From JBHGBM01 sp041946965 (lineage in GTDB: Bacteria; Acidobacteriota; Terriglobia; Bryobacterales; Bryobacteraceae), in contig JBHGBM010000021.1 in NCBI GenBank assembly GCA_041946965.1, positions 9,099-73,098 on the forward strand: 64,000 nucleotides of DNA, written 5' to 3'. Below are positions 44,694 through 53,693 of the stretch, one piece after another. The translations under genes were made by a program, and so were the position numbers. Position 1 is the stretch's first letter. Every line of letters begins with the position of its first letter. The notes below the pieces were generated by a model. It saw nothing but the letters and a program-made list of their open reading frames with translations. It ran no database searches and was not told the DNA's origin.

Positions 44694-46631
44694 TCAGTCC
44701 GCCAGCGGCAGCCACACCGACATGTGCGACATTCCGCGATTCGACCACGCGAAATACGGGATCAGCCGCACCGTCATGGACCGCGAGGGTCCGGGCCTCA
44801 GGGTGCGATAAAGCAGGCCGGCCCACTCGCCCTCCGGCCGCACGCGCGCTTCGGCTTCCACTACCGCCACGCCGCCCAGCAGCGATTTCTCAAACCGCGC
44901 GGTCATGCGCGCGCGACTGCTCAGTGTGATTTCCGAAAGCCGCACGCCCGCCGGCAGATCCGGCGATTCCAGCGCATACACCACCGGCCCGCGCATCACG
45001 GCCACCTGGTTGCGCGCGCTCTCCACGTACGGGTTCGCCGCTACCAGCCGCGGCTCCATGGGCAGCAGCAGCTCGACACGATCCCCCGCCCTCCACACGC
45101 GCCGCAGCGCGGCGTAGCTGCCCGCGGCCGGCTTGCGCCCGTCCAGAGTCGCGCCTTCGGCCCACCCGGGGATACGCACCATCAGCGAGGCCTCGCGCGG
45201 CGGCGCCTGCTCGATGGTGAACCGCACCACGCCATCCCACGGAAAATCCGTCGCCTGCGAAACGGCCATACGGCCTCCGGCGATCGCGGTCTCGACGCGG
45301 CTGGCGCCGAACAGGTTCACCCAGAGCGCGTCCGCCGATTTCGCGTAAGCCCAGCCGCGCAGGCCCGCGATGGTTCGCGCCAGGTTCGTAGGGCAGCAGT
45401 AGCACGGCAGCACCGGCGAGCGCAGCGGGGGGTCCTGCGTGCGCACCACGCGCGGCACTTCGTCGGCGTGGCGCCGCAGCGGATTGGCATAGTAGAAATC
45501 CTTCCCCTCGATCCCCATGCCGGAGAGCATGCTGTTATAGAGCACCAACTCCACCACGTCGGCATACTTCGCATCTCCGGAAAGCCCCAGCAGGCGCCAG
45601 TTCCACATGGCGTTGGCGATATTCGCGCAGGTCTCGGTATACGCCAGCCGGTTGGGCAGTTCGTAATCCAGTCCGAAGGCCTCGTGCACGTCGTCATTGA
45701 GGCGGGAGCGGCCGCGGAACAGGTTTCCCACCGCGCCGGTGACGTACATCTTGCGGGTGGTCACGTCCGTCCAGATGCGGCCCAGCGCATCCAGCAGTTC
45801 CTTCTCGCCGGTCTCCCCGTACACGTCGGTGGCGCCCGCGTAAAGGTAATTCGCCGTCACCGCGTGGCCCACCGCCTCGATCTCCTTGCGCAGCGGCGTG
45901 CGGGTCTGGTTCTGGTCCGACCCGCCGCGCGCCGAGCCGCGCATGTCCACGAACGTCTGTGCGAGCTCCAGGTACCTGCCGTTGCCCGTAGCACGGTAGA
46001 GATCCACGGCGCCCATGATGTTGGAGGGGTTGAAGCCGAAGTGCGCCAGCCGCGCCGGCCTAGGCTGGAAGGTGGCATGGAGATAATCCCCCACCTTGAT
46101 GGCCACATCCAGGAAGTTCTTCTTCCCCGTCATGCGGTAGTGCGTGCACGCGGCCGTCATCAGGTGGCCCATGTTGTACAGCTCGTGGTGGTTCAGCAAC
46201 TGCCACCGTTCGGCGCGCTTCAACCGTATGGGCGTGGAGATGTACCCGTCGGGCTCCTGAGCCGCGGCAAAGGCCGAGATCATCTCGTCCATGCGCCGGT
46301 CGAGCGCGGGGTCTTTGGTCGAGGCCCACACCAGGGCCATGGCCTCCACCGTCTTGTACACATCGCCGTCGCTCCACCAGTTCAGGCGCTTGACGTCCAG
46401 GTTGGGGCCCTTCACGAAGCTGGCGTACTGCGCGCCGTTCGCGGGATTCCCGATCGCCTCGAGAATCACCGGAAGCGCGTTCCGGCGGACGGTCTCGAAT
46501 CGCTCCGCCCAGAACCCGCCCGTCCAGCGAACCTCGTTGAGATCCAGCGCCTTCAGTTTCACGTACGGGCCGGCGGCGGTCTGGGCCACTGCCGCCGCCG
46601 CGGCCGCAAGCGCAATTACGAATGGCTTCAT
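44694..46631 (-). CDS. GH127-type beta-L-arabinofuranosidase (DUF1680), secreted
   Basis: 645 residues from the ATG at 46631 (MKPFVIALAAAAAAVAQ signal peptide). An (alpha/alpha)6 barrel starts near 45 (EVRWTGGFWAERFETVRRNALPVI) and includes DGDVYKTVEAMALVWASTKDPAL. The cysteine-zinc site is recognisable: ETCANIANAMWNWRLL near 330 (metal Glu and Cys) and LPCYCCPTNLARTIAGL near 410 (nucleophile/metal Cys pair), as in GH127. It cleaves beta-linked arabinofuranose, complementing the adjacent GH51. TATAAT lies seven bases before the ATG with no ribosome site. Confidence 0.88.
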   Translation of the reverse strand: MKPFVIALAAAAAAVAQTAAGPYVKLKALDLNEVRWTGGFWAERFETVRRNALPVILEAIGNPANGAQYASFVKGPNLDVKRLNWWSDGDVYKTVEAMALVWASTKDPALDRRMDEMISAFAAAQEPDGYISTPIRLKRAERWQLLNHHELYNMGHLMTAACTHYRMTGKKNFLDVAIKVGDYLHATFQPRPARLAHFGFNPSNIMGAVDLYRATGNGRYLELAQTFVDMRGSARGGSDQNQTRTPLRKEIEAVGHAVTANYLYAGATDVYGETGEKELLDALGRIWTDVTTRKMYVTGAVGNLFRGRSRLNDDVHEAFGLDYELPNRLAYTETCANIANAMWNWRLLGLSGDAKYADVVELVLYNSMLSGMGIEGKDFYYANPLRRHADEVPRVVRTQDPPLRSPVLPCYCCPTNLARTIAGLRGWAYAKSADALWVNLFGASRVETAIAGGRMAVSQATDFPWDGVVRFTIEQAPPREASLMVRIPGWAEGATLDGRKPAAGSYAALRRVWRAGDRVELLLPMEPRLVAANPYVESARNQVAVMRGPVVYALESPDLPAGVRLSEITLSSRARMTARFEKSLLGGVAVVEAEARVRPEGEWAGLLYRTLRPGPSRSMTVRLIPYFAWSNRGMSHMSVWLPLAD

Positions 46632-46638
46632 CACCGGC

Positions 46639-46646
46639 ATTATAGT
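46639..46646. promoter_or_regulatory. Overlapping divergent -10 elements
   Basis: The eight bases ATTATAGT read as TATAAT on the minus strand (seven bases before the GH127 start) and TATAGT on the plus strand (ten bases before the sulfatase ATG). The two start codons are only 25 bases apart. The plus-strand gene also has GAAGGAA before its ATG. Confidence 0.5.
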
Positions 46647-46656
46647 GAAGGAACAG

Positions 46657-48117
46657 ATGAACAGGCGGAGCTTTCTCACCGGAGCCGCGGGCGCCGCCTT
46701 TGCGCCCCACCCGCGCCGCAACGTGCTGCTGATCTATTGCGAGCAGTTGCAGCACGGAGCCGGATCGTTTGCCGGAGGCCCCGCGCGCACGCCGAACCTT
46801 GAAAAACTCGCCGCCGCCTCCGCCGTCTTCCGCACCGCCTGCACCACCACGGGGCTCTGCTCGCCCAGCCGCGCCGCGCTCTTCACCGGACGCCTCGGCC
46901 ACCGCACCGCCCTCGACGACAATTGCGGCGTGTGGCACTCGCGGCTTGACGCGCTGGACCCGCGCCAGACCACGCTCCTCGAATGGGCCCGCCGCAAAAA
47001 CTGCTTTACCGGCTGCTACGGCAAGTGGCACCTTGGCCCGGACGGTCCCATCCAGCGCGGCGTGGACCGCTATCCCGCCTCCGGCTTCGAGCGCAACCGC
47101 CTGCGCGCCAAAACCCAGAAGCCCGATTTCGAAGCTCCCAAGCGCTATTACGATAAGACCCGCGCGTTCCCCGAGAAGCCCGGCTTCTACCAGACCCAGA
47201 AAGGCGGCTACGAGCAGTCCCCGACCGCGCAGGTGGCGCGCCAGGCGGCCGCGTTTCTCAAGGAGGCCGCCGGGGCCCGGCGTCCCTTCTTCCTCACCGT
47301 GAGCTTCACCGCGGTGCATCCTCCCTACCACGTGCCCGAGCCTTTCGATCGCATGTACGGCTGGCGCGCCATCGAGCTGCCCGCCAGCGTTCATGACACC
47401 TTCCGCGGCAAGCCGCCCTACCAGAACGACATCATGTGGCCGTTTCACGACACCGCCCACATGAGCGAAGACGACTGGCGCCGCGCCATCGCCTACTACC
47501 GTGGTTTCGTCAGCGTGCTCGACCGCGGCGTGGGCGAGGTGCTGGACGCGGCGAAGGCCCACGGCCTCTGGAAGGACACCCTCGTGGTCTTCGTCGCCGA
47601 TCACGGCGACATGTGCGCCGCCCACAACCGCTTCGACAAGGGCCCCTACTGTTACGACGAGGTCCTGCGCATCCCGCTGTTGGTGCGCGCGCCCGGCGCC
47701 GCCCCGCGCGAAGTGCGCCGCCACGTCTCCTCCATCGACCTCAACCGAACCATCGCCGAATGGGCCGGCTGGGAGCCGGACGCACCCAACACCGACAGCC
47801 GCTCGCTGCTGCCTCTGATCGAGCGCGGCGACCCCGGCTGGAGCGGCCCCGACCAGGCCTTTTACCGCTACGAATGGTATGACGGCCTGTGGTTCGGCAT
47901 CCGCGCCATCCGCACCCACGATTTCAAGTACTGCTTCAATCCCGCCGGCGTGGACGAGCTTTACGACCTGCGCAAAGACCCCGCCGAAATGCACAACCTG
48001 GCGGGCGCGCCCGGCGCGCAATCCGTTGAAAACGAAATGGCCCGACGCCTTCTCGCGCACCTGGAGGAATGCGGCGACGCCGCGGCCGCCGCGAAGATGA
48101 GGGCCGCCCGGCATTGA
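46657..48117 (+). CDS. Sulfatase, Cys-type, Tat-exported (2)
   Basis: 486 residues. A Tat-like leader (MNRRSFLTGAAGAAFA) precedes the sulfatase core: formylglycine Cys at 68 in LCSPSRAALFTGR, GKWHLGPDG, VADHGDMCAAHNRF and a C-terminal strand RTHDFKYCFN. Where most sulfatases have an Asp pair near the N-terminus this one has CEQ (about 28-30), so its metal site may differ. It is divergent from GH127/GH51, hinting that sulfate-bearing arabinose-rich glycans are the target. The start at 46657 excludes about 120 upstream codons that are only shadow of GH127. Confidence 0.9.
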   Translation: MNRRSFLTGAAGAAFAPHPRRNVLLIYCEQLQHGAGSFAGGPARTPNLEKLAAASAVFRTACTTTGLCSPSRAALFTGRLGHRTALDDNCGVWHSRLDALDPRQTTLLEWARRKNCFTGCYGKWHLGPDGPIQRGVDRYPASGFERNRLRAKTQKPDFEAPKRYYDKTRAFPEKPGFYQTQKGGYEQSPTAQVARQAAAFLKEAAGARRPFFLTVSFTAVHPPYHVPEPFDRMYGWRAIELPASVHDTFRGKPPYQNDIMWPFHDTAHMSEDDWRRAIAYYRGFVSVLDRGVGEVLDAAKAHGLWKDTLVVFVADHGDMCAAHNRFDKGPYCYDEVLRIPLLVRAPGAAPREVRRHVSSIDLNRTIAEWAGWEPDAPNTDSRSLLPLIERGDPGWSGPDQAFYRYEWYDGLWFGIRAIRTHDFKYCFNPAGVDELYDLRKDPAEMHNLAGAPGAQSVENEMARRLLAHLEECGDAAAAAKMRAARH

Positions 48118-48154
48118 CGCGGCGGTGCGCCGCGAAGGACAATGGCCCAGAAGG

Positions 48155-49120
48155 ATGGCCGAAGGGTTCAATCACATCGATTTGCGTGTGCCTCCGCGCC
48201 GTTTCGAGAATTGGGGCGACTTCATGCGCCGGGCGCCCGAGTACTCGATCGGCCTGGAGGTGATGGACGACACGCCCGGCCACCGCGGCCACTGGGTCCA
48301 TTTCGATCACCACGCGGGCGTCATCCGCGAGGTCACCATGAGCGCCGCCATGCAGGCCTACATCGCCGTGCGCCAGGGCCGCCTCATGGACCGCTGGCTG
48401 CGCCACCACTGCCCCGTCCCTGTGTACGTGTGGAACGCCGACCAGGATGTGTGCCTGGCCGCCTTCGTGCTCGAATACCACGAGTTTCTGGAGCGCAGTG
48501 AAGGCACCCCGCTGCTGCGCTGGATCGTGCAGTACAACAATAAGATCGACGTGTGCGGCGGGCTGTACCCGGTGAACCTGGACGAGCTGGTGCGCAATCA
48601 CTTCACCTGGGTCTTCGAGCCCTACCGGCAGCAGCGCATGGCGGGCAAGTCGATGGGCGACGAGGCGCTTATTCGCGGCACCATACGGGAAGTCTGCGAC
48701 CGTCTGCTCGCCCTGCTCAACGGACGCGCCGGCATCGCCCCCATCACCGCGGCGCCTGAGATCCTCTACGCCTCGCCGTGCAAGTACGTGATCGCCGACG
48801 AAAAGGGCGACCCCGCATCGCGCCTGGTGCTCGCCGCCGCCGGCCACACCAACCTCATCAGCCTGATCTGCAAGCGGCCCAACGGGCGCTATACCTACAG
48901 CGTCATCCGCGGCTCGCCGTACGACGAGGACGTGTTCCAGATCGACAAGCTCATCGAGGCGTTCCAGGCCGCCGAGGACCGGCCCGGCGAGCGCATCTGG
49001 GGCGGCTCGAACCTTGCCGCCGGGTCCGACAGCGAGCTCGGCAGCAGCCTGCCCTGGACCCGGCTGCGCGACATCGCCGACCCCATCGTAAGCGAGGCGC
49101 TCGCCAGGCTCGCGAAATGA
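48155..49120 (+). CDS. DHH-phosphoesterase-like protein, function unknown
   Basis: 321 residues from the ATG at 48155; a GTG at 48125 is an alternative and neither has a good ribosome site. It contains HFDHHAGV (a literal DHH) near 50, NADQDVCLAAFVLEYHEF near 105 and a C-terminal WGGSNLAAGSDSELGSSLP, a pattern like the DHH/DHHA1 phosphoesterase superfamily (RecJ, oligoribonucleases, cyclic-dinucleotide hydrolases). The similarity is by eye only. No signal peptide. The stop overlaps the next start as ATGA, so it works with the cysteine-cluster protein. Confidence 0.5.
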   Translation: MAEGFNHIDLRVPPRRFENWGDFMRRAPEYSIGLEVMDDTPGHRGHWVHFDHHAGVIREVTMSAAMQAYIAVRQGRLMDRWLRHHCPVPVYVWNADQDVCLAAFVLEYHEFLERSEGTPLLRWIVQYNNKIDVCGGLYPVNLDELVRNHFTWVFEPYRQQRMAGKSMGDEALIRGTIREVCDRLLALLNGRAGIAPITAAPEILYASPCKYVIADEKGDPASRLVLAAAGHTNLISLICKRPNGRYTYSVIRGSPYDEDVFQIDKLIEAFQAAEDRPGERIWGGSNLAAGSDSELGSSLPWTRLRDIADPIVSEALARLAK

Positions 49121-49698
49121 GAACTATGGATGACGCCCGCCTCATCCGGATCGTGGATTCCGCCATGGCCGAGGCGGCGCGAAGAAGCGGTCCCTGGCTC
49201 GCCTGCCGCCCGGGCTGCACGCAGTGCTGCATCGGGCCGTTCCCCATCACGCAACTGGACGCCGTGCGCCTGAGCCGCGGGCTCGCCGAGTTGGCCGCGC
49301 GCGACCCCGAACGCGCCGCGCGGGTCCGCGAGCGCGCCCGCCTCGCGGTGGCGCAGATGAGCGCCGATTTCCCGGGCGACCCCGCCGCAGGCATAATCAC
49401 GCGCGACGACGAGAGCTTCTGCGAGCAATACGGGATCGACCCCTGTCCCGCGCTCGACCCGGAAACGGGCACTTGCGATCTGTACGCCGCGCGCCCCATC
49501 ACCTGCCGTACCTTCGGACCCGCGGTCCGCTCGCACGGCGGCGAGGCGCTTTCCACCTGCGAGCTGTGCTACAAAGGGGTCCCCGACGAACGGATCGCCG
49601 CCTGCGAGGTGGACTTCGATCCCGAGGGCCTCGAGGCGGCGCTACTCGATCAACTCGAGCCGCGCGGCGACACGTTCGTCGCCTGGGCGCTACGGTAA
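49117..49698 (+). CDS. YkgJ-family cysteine-cluster protein
   Basis: 193 residues with three Cys groups: CRPGCTQCC near 30, CEQYGIDPCPALDPETGTCDLYAARPITCRTFG in the middle and STCELCYKG near the end. This matches the YkgJ-type putative zinc- or iron-sulfur-binding domain. The middle segment (C...C...YxxRPxxCRxFG) is the family signature. The role is unknown; related proteins are linked to metal handling or modification enzymes. The ATG overlaps the preceding stop (ATGA) and the last nine bases overlap the convergent gene. Confidence 0.8.
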   Translation: MRTMDDARLIRIVDSAMAEAARRSGPWLACRPGCTQCCIGPFPITQLDAVRLSRGLAELAARDPERAARVRERARLAVAQMSADFPGDPAAGIITRDDESFCEQYGIDPCPALDPETGTCDLYAARPITCRTFGPAVRSHGGEALSTCELCYKGVPDERIAACEVDFDPEGLEAALLDQLEPRGDTFVAWALR

Positions 49699-50220
49699 CG
49701 GAAAGGATACCCGCCGCTCGCGGTTCAGCCGCTGGCTCAGCTCGCGATCAAGCTTCTCCAGGGCGGCGGACTGCTGCTTGTGATCGGTCCCCAGCCAGTG
49801 CACCTGCGCGCCTTCGGTCCAGTACGCCAGCGCCGCCCGGATCACGCCGTCTTTGAACGCCAGCAGATAAAGCGGCGGCCCGGCGGCGGCCTCAGCCGCC
49901 GGCTCGTATACCCGCACCCGCGGCAACGGCGGCGGCGCCATCGTCTGATGGATCACAATGGCCGGCTGGGGCCCGGCGGGGTACGCACTTACAACCGTCA
50001 CGGCGGGCTGCGGAGCGTAGTACGGGTAATTTCCGTAATAGCTGTAATATGGCCCGTAATAACCGTATGCGTAAACGGGCCGCGCGAATCCGAAAGACCG
50101 CCCGTGAAAGCCCCGGGCGTGGAACCCGAAACCCGGGCCGCGGCGAGCGAAGCCACCGCGCTGCACCGCCCCCGCCGCGGCAGGCAGCAACAACAAAGCC
50201 ACGACCGCAACCTTCCTCAA
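49690..50220 (-). CDS. Small secreted Gly/Tyr-rich protein, function unknown
   Basis: 176 residues from a TTG at 50220 that has GAGGG six bases upstream. A signal peptide (about 1-20, LRKVAVVALLLLPAAAGAV) is followed by a low-complexity stretch of Gly, Phe, Arg and Tyr (repeated YYGPYY-like units, about 25-70) and a C-terminal helical domain (LYLLAFKDGVIRAALAYW, LEKLDRELSQRLNRERRVSF). This plan is common in Acidobacteria. The function is unknown. A longer frame upstream lacks a signal peptide. Confidence 0.65.
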   Translation of the reverse strand: MRKVAVVALLLLPAAAGAVQRGGFARRGPGFGFHARGFHGRSFGFARPVYAYGYYGPYYSYYGNYPYYAPQPAVTVVSAYPAGPQPAIVIHQTMAPPPLPRVRVYEPAAEAAAGPPLYLLAFKDGVIRAALAYWTEGAQVHWLGTDHKQQSAALEKLDRELSQRLNRERRVSFPLP

Positions 50221-50265
50221 GGCCCGCCCTCTCCCTCCCCAAAGGTTAGCACCTGAGAAGACCCC

Positions 50266-50294
50266 TTGCGGGACGGCACATGGCGAAATAAAAT
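50266..50294 (+). promoter_or_regulatory. Promoter of the third receptor
   Basis: TTGCGG (50266-50271), 17 bases, then TAAAAT (50289-50294), 45 bases before the receptor ATG at 50340, which has GGAGG five to six bases upstream. Confidence 0.55.
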
Positions 50295-50339
50295 AAGCAG
50301 GCATCAGGGGTGTCCAATATCCGAATCTTGGAGGTCTGT

Positions 50340-53300
50340 ATGCGGTTGTCGAATGCGCTGCGGCCGTTTGCCGTAGCGGGGATTATTGCCGGTTTCGCCG
50401 CAAGCCTGTACGGACAGGCAGTCAGCGGCAGCCTGCTGGGTACGGTCACCGATTCTTCCGGCGGCGCCGTTCCCAATGCCAAAGTTACCATCACCGAAAC
50501 GAGCACCGGCATAAGCCGGTCCATGCAAACCAACGCCAGCGGCAACTACGTCTTTCCCACGCTGGAGCCGGGCACTTACCGCGTCGCGGTGGAACTCACC
50601 GGCTTCCGCACGGCGGTCAAGGAGGGCGTGAACCTGCTGGTCAACACCACCGTCCGCGCCGATCTGACGTTGCAGCCGGGTGCCGTGAGCGAATCCGTCA
50701 CGGTCATGGCCGAGGTGCCCATCCTGCAAACCGACCGGTCAGACACCGGCCGCAAAATCGAGGCGGTTCAGATCGCCAACATGCCGCTGGGCTACAGCCG
50801 CAACTTCCAGTCGCTGCTGAACCTTGTCCCCGGCGCCACGCGTTCTTTCCAGCCGCACTCGGAGTTTTTCAACTCCCAGGGATCCCTCACCACCCAGGTG
50901 AACGGCGTCAACCGCCTGGCGAACAACGTTCAGTTCGAAGGCGTCGATAACAACCACCGCACCGGATTGCTCACCGTCCTGATCCCGCCCATCGAGGCGC
51001 TCGAGACCGTGGACGTGAGCACCAGCAACTACGAAGCCGAGTTGGGGCGCGCCGGCGGCGCGGTCACCAATATCATCCTGAAGTCGGGCACCAACGACCT
51101 GCACGGCGCCGTCTACGCCTTCCACAGCGACAGCGCCCTGGGCGCGCGGGAAACCTTCCAGCCCTCCAAGCCGGTTACGACCTATAACTATTACGGCTTC
51201 AACGTGGGCGGGCCCATTCGCAAGAACCGCACCTTCTTCTTCGGCGATTTCCTCCAGGTGAAGGACCGCCGCGGCGACGGCTACATCATCTCCGTACCTA
51301 TCGCGCCATTCCGGACGGGCGATTTCTCCAGCCAGCCGTCGCGCGTGGTGTACGACCCCGCCACGGGCAACCGCGATACCGGAGCCGGCCGCCAGCCGTT
51401 CGCCAATAACCAAATACCGGCTGCGCGCATCAGCCCGATTACCCAGAAAGTCCTGGCCATGGTGCCGCTGCCGAACCTCGGCTCCGGAATCACCAACAAC
51501 TACGCCAGCTCCACCACCCGCAAGAAGGACAGCAACTCCTTCGACGTGAAAGTAGACCACCAGCAAACCGAGAAGGACCGCTTTGCGGCGCGCTACAGCA
51601 TGCAGCGGCCGGTGGTGACCGATCCCGGACGCTTCGGCATCGCGGGCGGCGGCGGCAAGGGCTTCGCCGCCACCGGAGTCAACCGCACCCAGAGCGCGGC
51701 CATCAATTACACGCGCCTGCTGAGCCCCACCTTCATATCCGAATTCCGCGTGGGCCTGAGCCGGTACAGCAACGTGGCGGAAAACCTGGATTCCGGCACC
51801 AAAGCGGCGGAAGCCATCGGCATAAAAGGCGCCAACCTCGACCGCTGGTCGAGCGGCATCAGCTCTATGAACATCAGCGGCTATGCCAACCCGCTGGTCG
51901 GCTACTCCGGCAGCCTGCCGTGGAACCGCGCCGAAACCAACATCGACTTCGTCAGCAACTGGACCAAGGTGACCCACAACCACACCGTGAAGTTCGGCGT
52001 GGACATCCGCCGCTTGCGCGATGAACTATTGCAGACCCAGGACGCGGGAGGGCCGCGGGGCGAGTTCCAGTTCCGCAACAACCAGACCAGCACGCCCGGC
52101 GCCGCCGTCCTGGACCAGGTGAACGCCATGGCGAGCTTCCTGCTGGACGTCCCGCAGACTTTCCAGCGCGACCTGGCCATCGCCTTTCCGGCCTACCGCG
52201 CCACCATGTTCTTCACCTACATCCAGGACAAGTGGCAGGCCACGCCCAAGCTGACTCTGGACTTCGGCCTGCGCCACGACCTCTATCCGCCCGCCACGCC
52301 GCGCCTCCCTGGAGGATTTTCAAACTACGATCCCAACACCAACAGTCTGATCGTAGCCGGCATCGGCGGCAATCCCATGAACCTGGGGCGCAAGACGTAC
52401 TACCGCGATTTCGCCCCGCGGTTCGGCGCCGCCTACCGTTTCAACAACAAGACCGTGCTGCGCGCCGGTTTCGGCCTGAGCTGGATCCCCTTCCCCGATA
52501 ACAAGTACGCCTGGGACAACTTCCCCGTGAAGCAGAGCAACTCTTACCAGGCGCTGGGCAGTTACGGCCAGGCGCAGAGCGCCCCGGGAGTCTACGGCTC
52601 CATGGCCACCGGCTTCCCCGCCCCGCAGCCGGCGGTGATCCCCTCCAACGGCATCATCGTGGCGAACACGCCGCAGTTGCTCTCGCAGAACATCAACAGC
52701 GTGGTCCCGGCCGACTATCGCGAGGGCTACATCGAGACCTGGAACATCGCCCTCCAACGGCAGTTGCCCGCGAACTTCACCATCGAGGCCGCTTACGTGG
52801 GCAACCATACCGTGCGCGCGCCGGTCAGCTACAACGTGAACGCCGCCATCACGTTCAATTCCGGCGCGGCGGGACGCCCGCTCTACCAGAAGTTCGGCAA
52901 GAACGCCGATGTCAACTGGCGCTATGCCGGATATAGCAACAACTACAACTCGCTTCAGGTCAAAATCGACCGGCGCTTCAGCGGTGGCTTCCTGCTGACC
53001 ACGGCATACACCTACGCCAAGGCGCTCGGCTATTCATCGGAAGACGGCGGGCTGTGGAACTACATTCAGCCGCGCCGCAGCTATGCGCGGCTGGATTTCG
53101 ACCGCACCCACACCTTCGTCCAGAGCTATGTTTACGAGCTGCCCTTCGGCAGAAGCAAGCGCTGGCTCAGGGAAGGTCCCGCGCGGTGGGTCCTGGGCGA
53201 CTGGCAGGTCAACGGCGTGCTCAGCCTCATGACCGGCAGGCCGCTGACGTTCGGAACCACCGTCTCCGCGAACACTCCCGGCACCAGCCTCACGCCCGAC

Positions 53301-53693
53301 CAGATCGCGCCCGTCAGAATCCTGCATGGCATCGCCGGACCGGGCGGTTCCGTTACGTGGTTCGACACCTCGTCCTTCAAGCAGCCGCTCGATGCCGACG
53401 GCAAGACGGTTCACTTCGGCAACATGGGACGGAACAACATCTCTGGACCGGGCCTGGCCAACCTGGATCTCTCGCTGTTCCGGAAATTCCAGATCACCGA
53501 GCGGTTCGGCGGCGAATTCCGCGTGGAAACCCTGAACTTCACCAATACGCCGGCATTCGGAAATCCGAACACCACAGTGGGCAGCGCGGATTTCGGCAAG
53601 GTCACCGGCACCCTAGCGGGGTTGATCGCCAACCAGGGTGTGGGCGGCACCGGCGCGCGCTCCATTCAATTGGGGCTGAAGCTCAGGTTCTGA
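50340..53693 (+). CDS. Oar-like TonB-dependent receptor with carboxypeptidase-regulatory domain (3)
   Basis: 1117 residues from the ATG at 50340 (MRLSNALRPFAVAGIIAGFAASLYGQ signal). A carboxypeptidase-regulatory domain (about 28-110; GSLLGTVTDSSGGAVPNAKVTITE) is followed by a plug with GSLTTQVNGVNRLANNVQFEGVDNN and a long barrel ending SIQLGLKLRF. It stands alone in its direction, between a small secreted protein and an MDR dehydrogenase. The stop (TGA) is directly adjacent to the stop of the convergent dehydrogenase. Confidence 0.9.
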   Translation: MRLSNALRPFAVAGIIAGFAASLYGQAVSGSLLGTVTDSSGGAVPNAKVTITETSTGISRSMQTNASGNYVFPTLEPGTYRVAVELTGFRTAVKEGVNLLVNTTVRADLTLQPGAVSESVTVMAEVPILQTDRSDTGRKIEAVQIANMPLGYSRNFQSLLNLVPGATRSFQPHSEFFNSQGSLTTQVNGVNRLANNVQFEGVDNNHRTGLLTVLIPPIEALETVDVSTSNYEAELGRAGGAVTNIILKSGTNDLHGAVYAFHSDSALGARETFQPSKPVTTYNYYGFNVGGPIRKNRTFFFGDFLQVKDRRGDGYIISVPIAPFRTGDFSSQPSRVVYDPATGNRDTGAGRQPFANNQIPAARISPITQKVLAMVPLPNLGSGITNNYASSTTRKKDSNSFDVKVDHQQTEKDRFAARYSMQRPVVTDPGRFGIAGGGGKGFAATGVNRTQSAAINYTRLLSPTFISEFRVGLSRYSNVAENLDSGTKAAEAIGIKGANLDRWSSGISSMNISGYANPLVGYSGSLPWNRAETNIDFVSNWTKVTHNHTVKFGVDIRRLRDELLQTQDAGGPRGEFQFRNNQTSTPGAAVLDQVNAMASFLLDVPQTFQRDLAIAFPAYRATMFFTYIQDKWQATPKLTLDFGLRHDLYPPATPRLPGGFSNYDPNTNSLIVAGIGGNPMNLGRKTYYRDFAPRFGAAYRFNNKTVLRAGFGLSWIPFPDNKYAWDNFPVKQSNSYQALGSYGQAQSAPGVYGSMATGFPAPQPAVIPSNGIIVANTPQLLSQNINSVVPADYREGYIETWNIALQRQLPANFTIEAAYVGNHTVRAPVSYNVNAAITFNSGAAGRPLYQKFGKNADVNWRYAGYSNNYNSLQVKIDRRFSGGFLLTTAYTYAKALGYSSEDGGLWNYIQPRRSYARLDFDRTHTFVQSYVYELPFGRSKRWLREGPARWVLGDWQVNGVLSLMTGRPLTFGTTVSANTPGTSLTPDQIAPVRILHGIAGPGGSVTWFDTSSFKQPLDADGKTVHFGNMGRNNISGPGLANLDLSLFRKFQITERFGGEFRVETLNFTNTPAFGNPNTTVGSADFGKVTGTLAGLIANQGVGGTGARSIQLGLKLRF

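Noticed and set aside
42983..44929. A long plus-strand frame opposite the GH51 gene
   Set aside because: Its composition is that of an antisense shadow, and the opposite strand has GH51 catalytic motifs.
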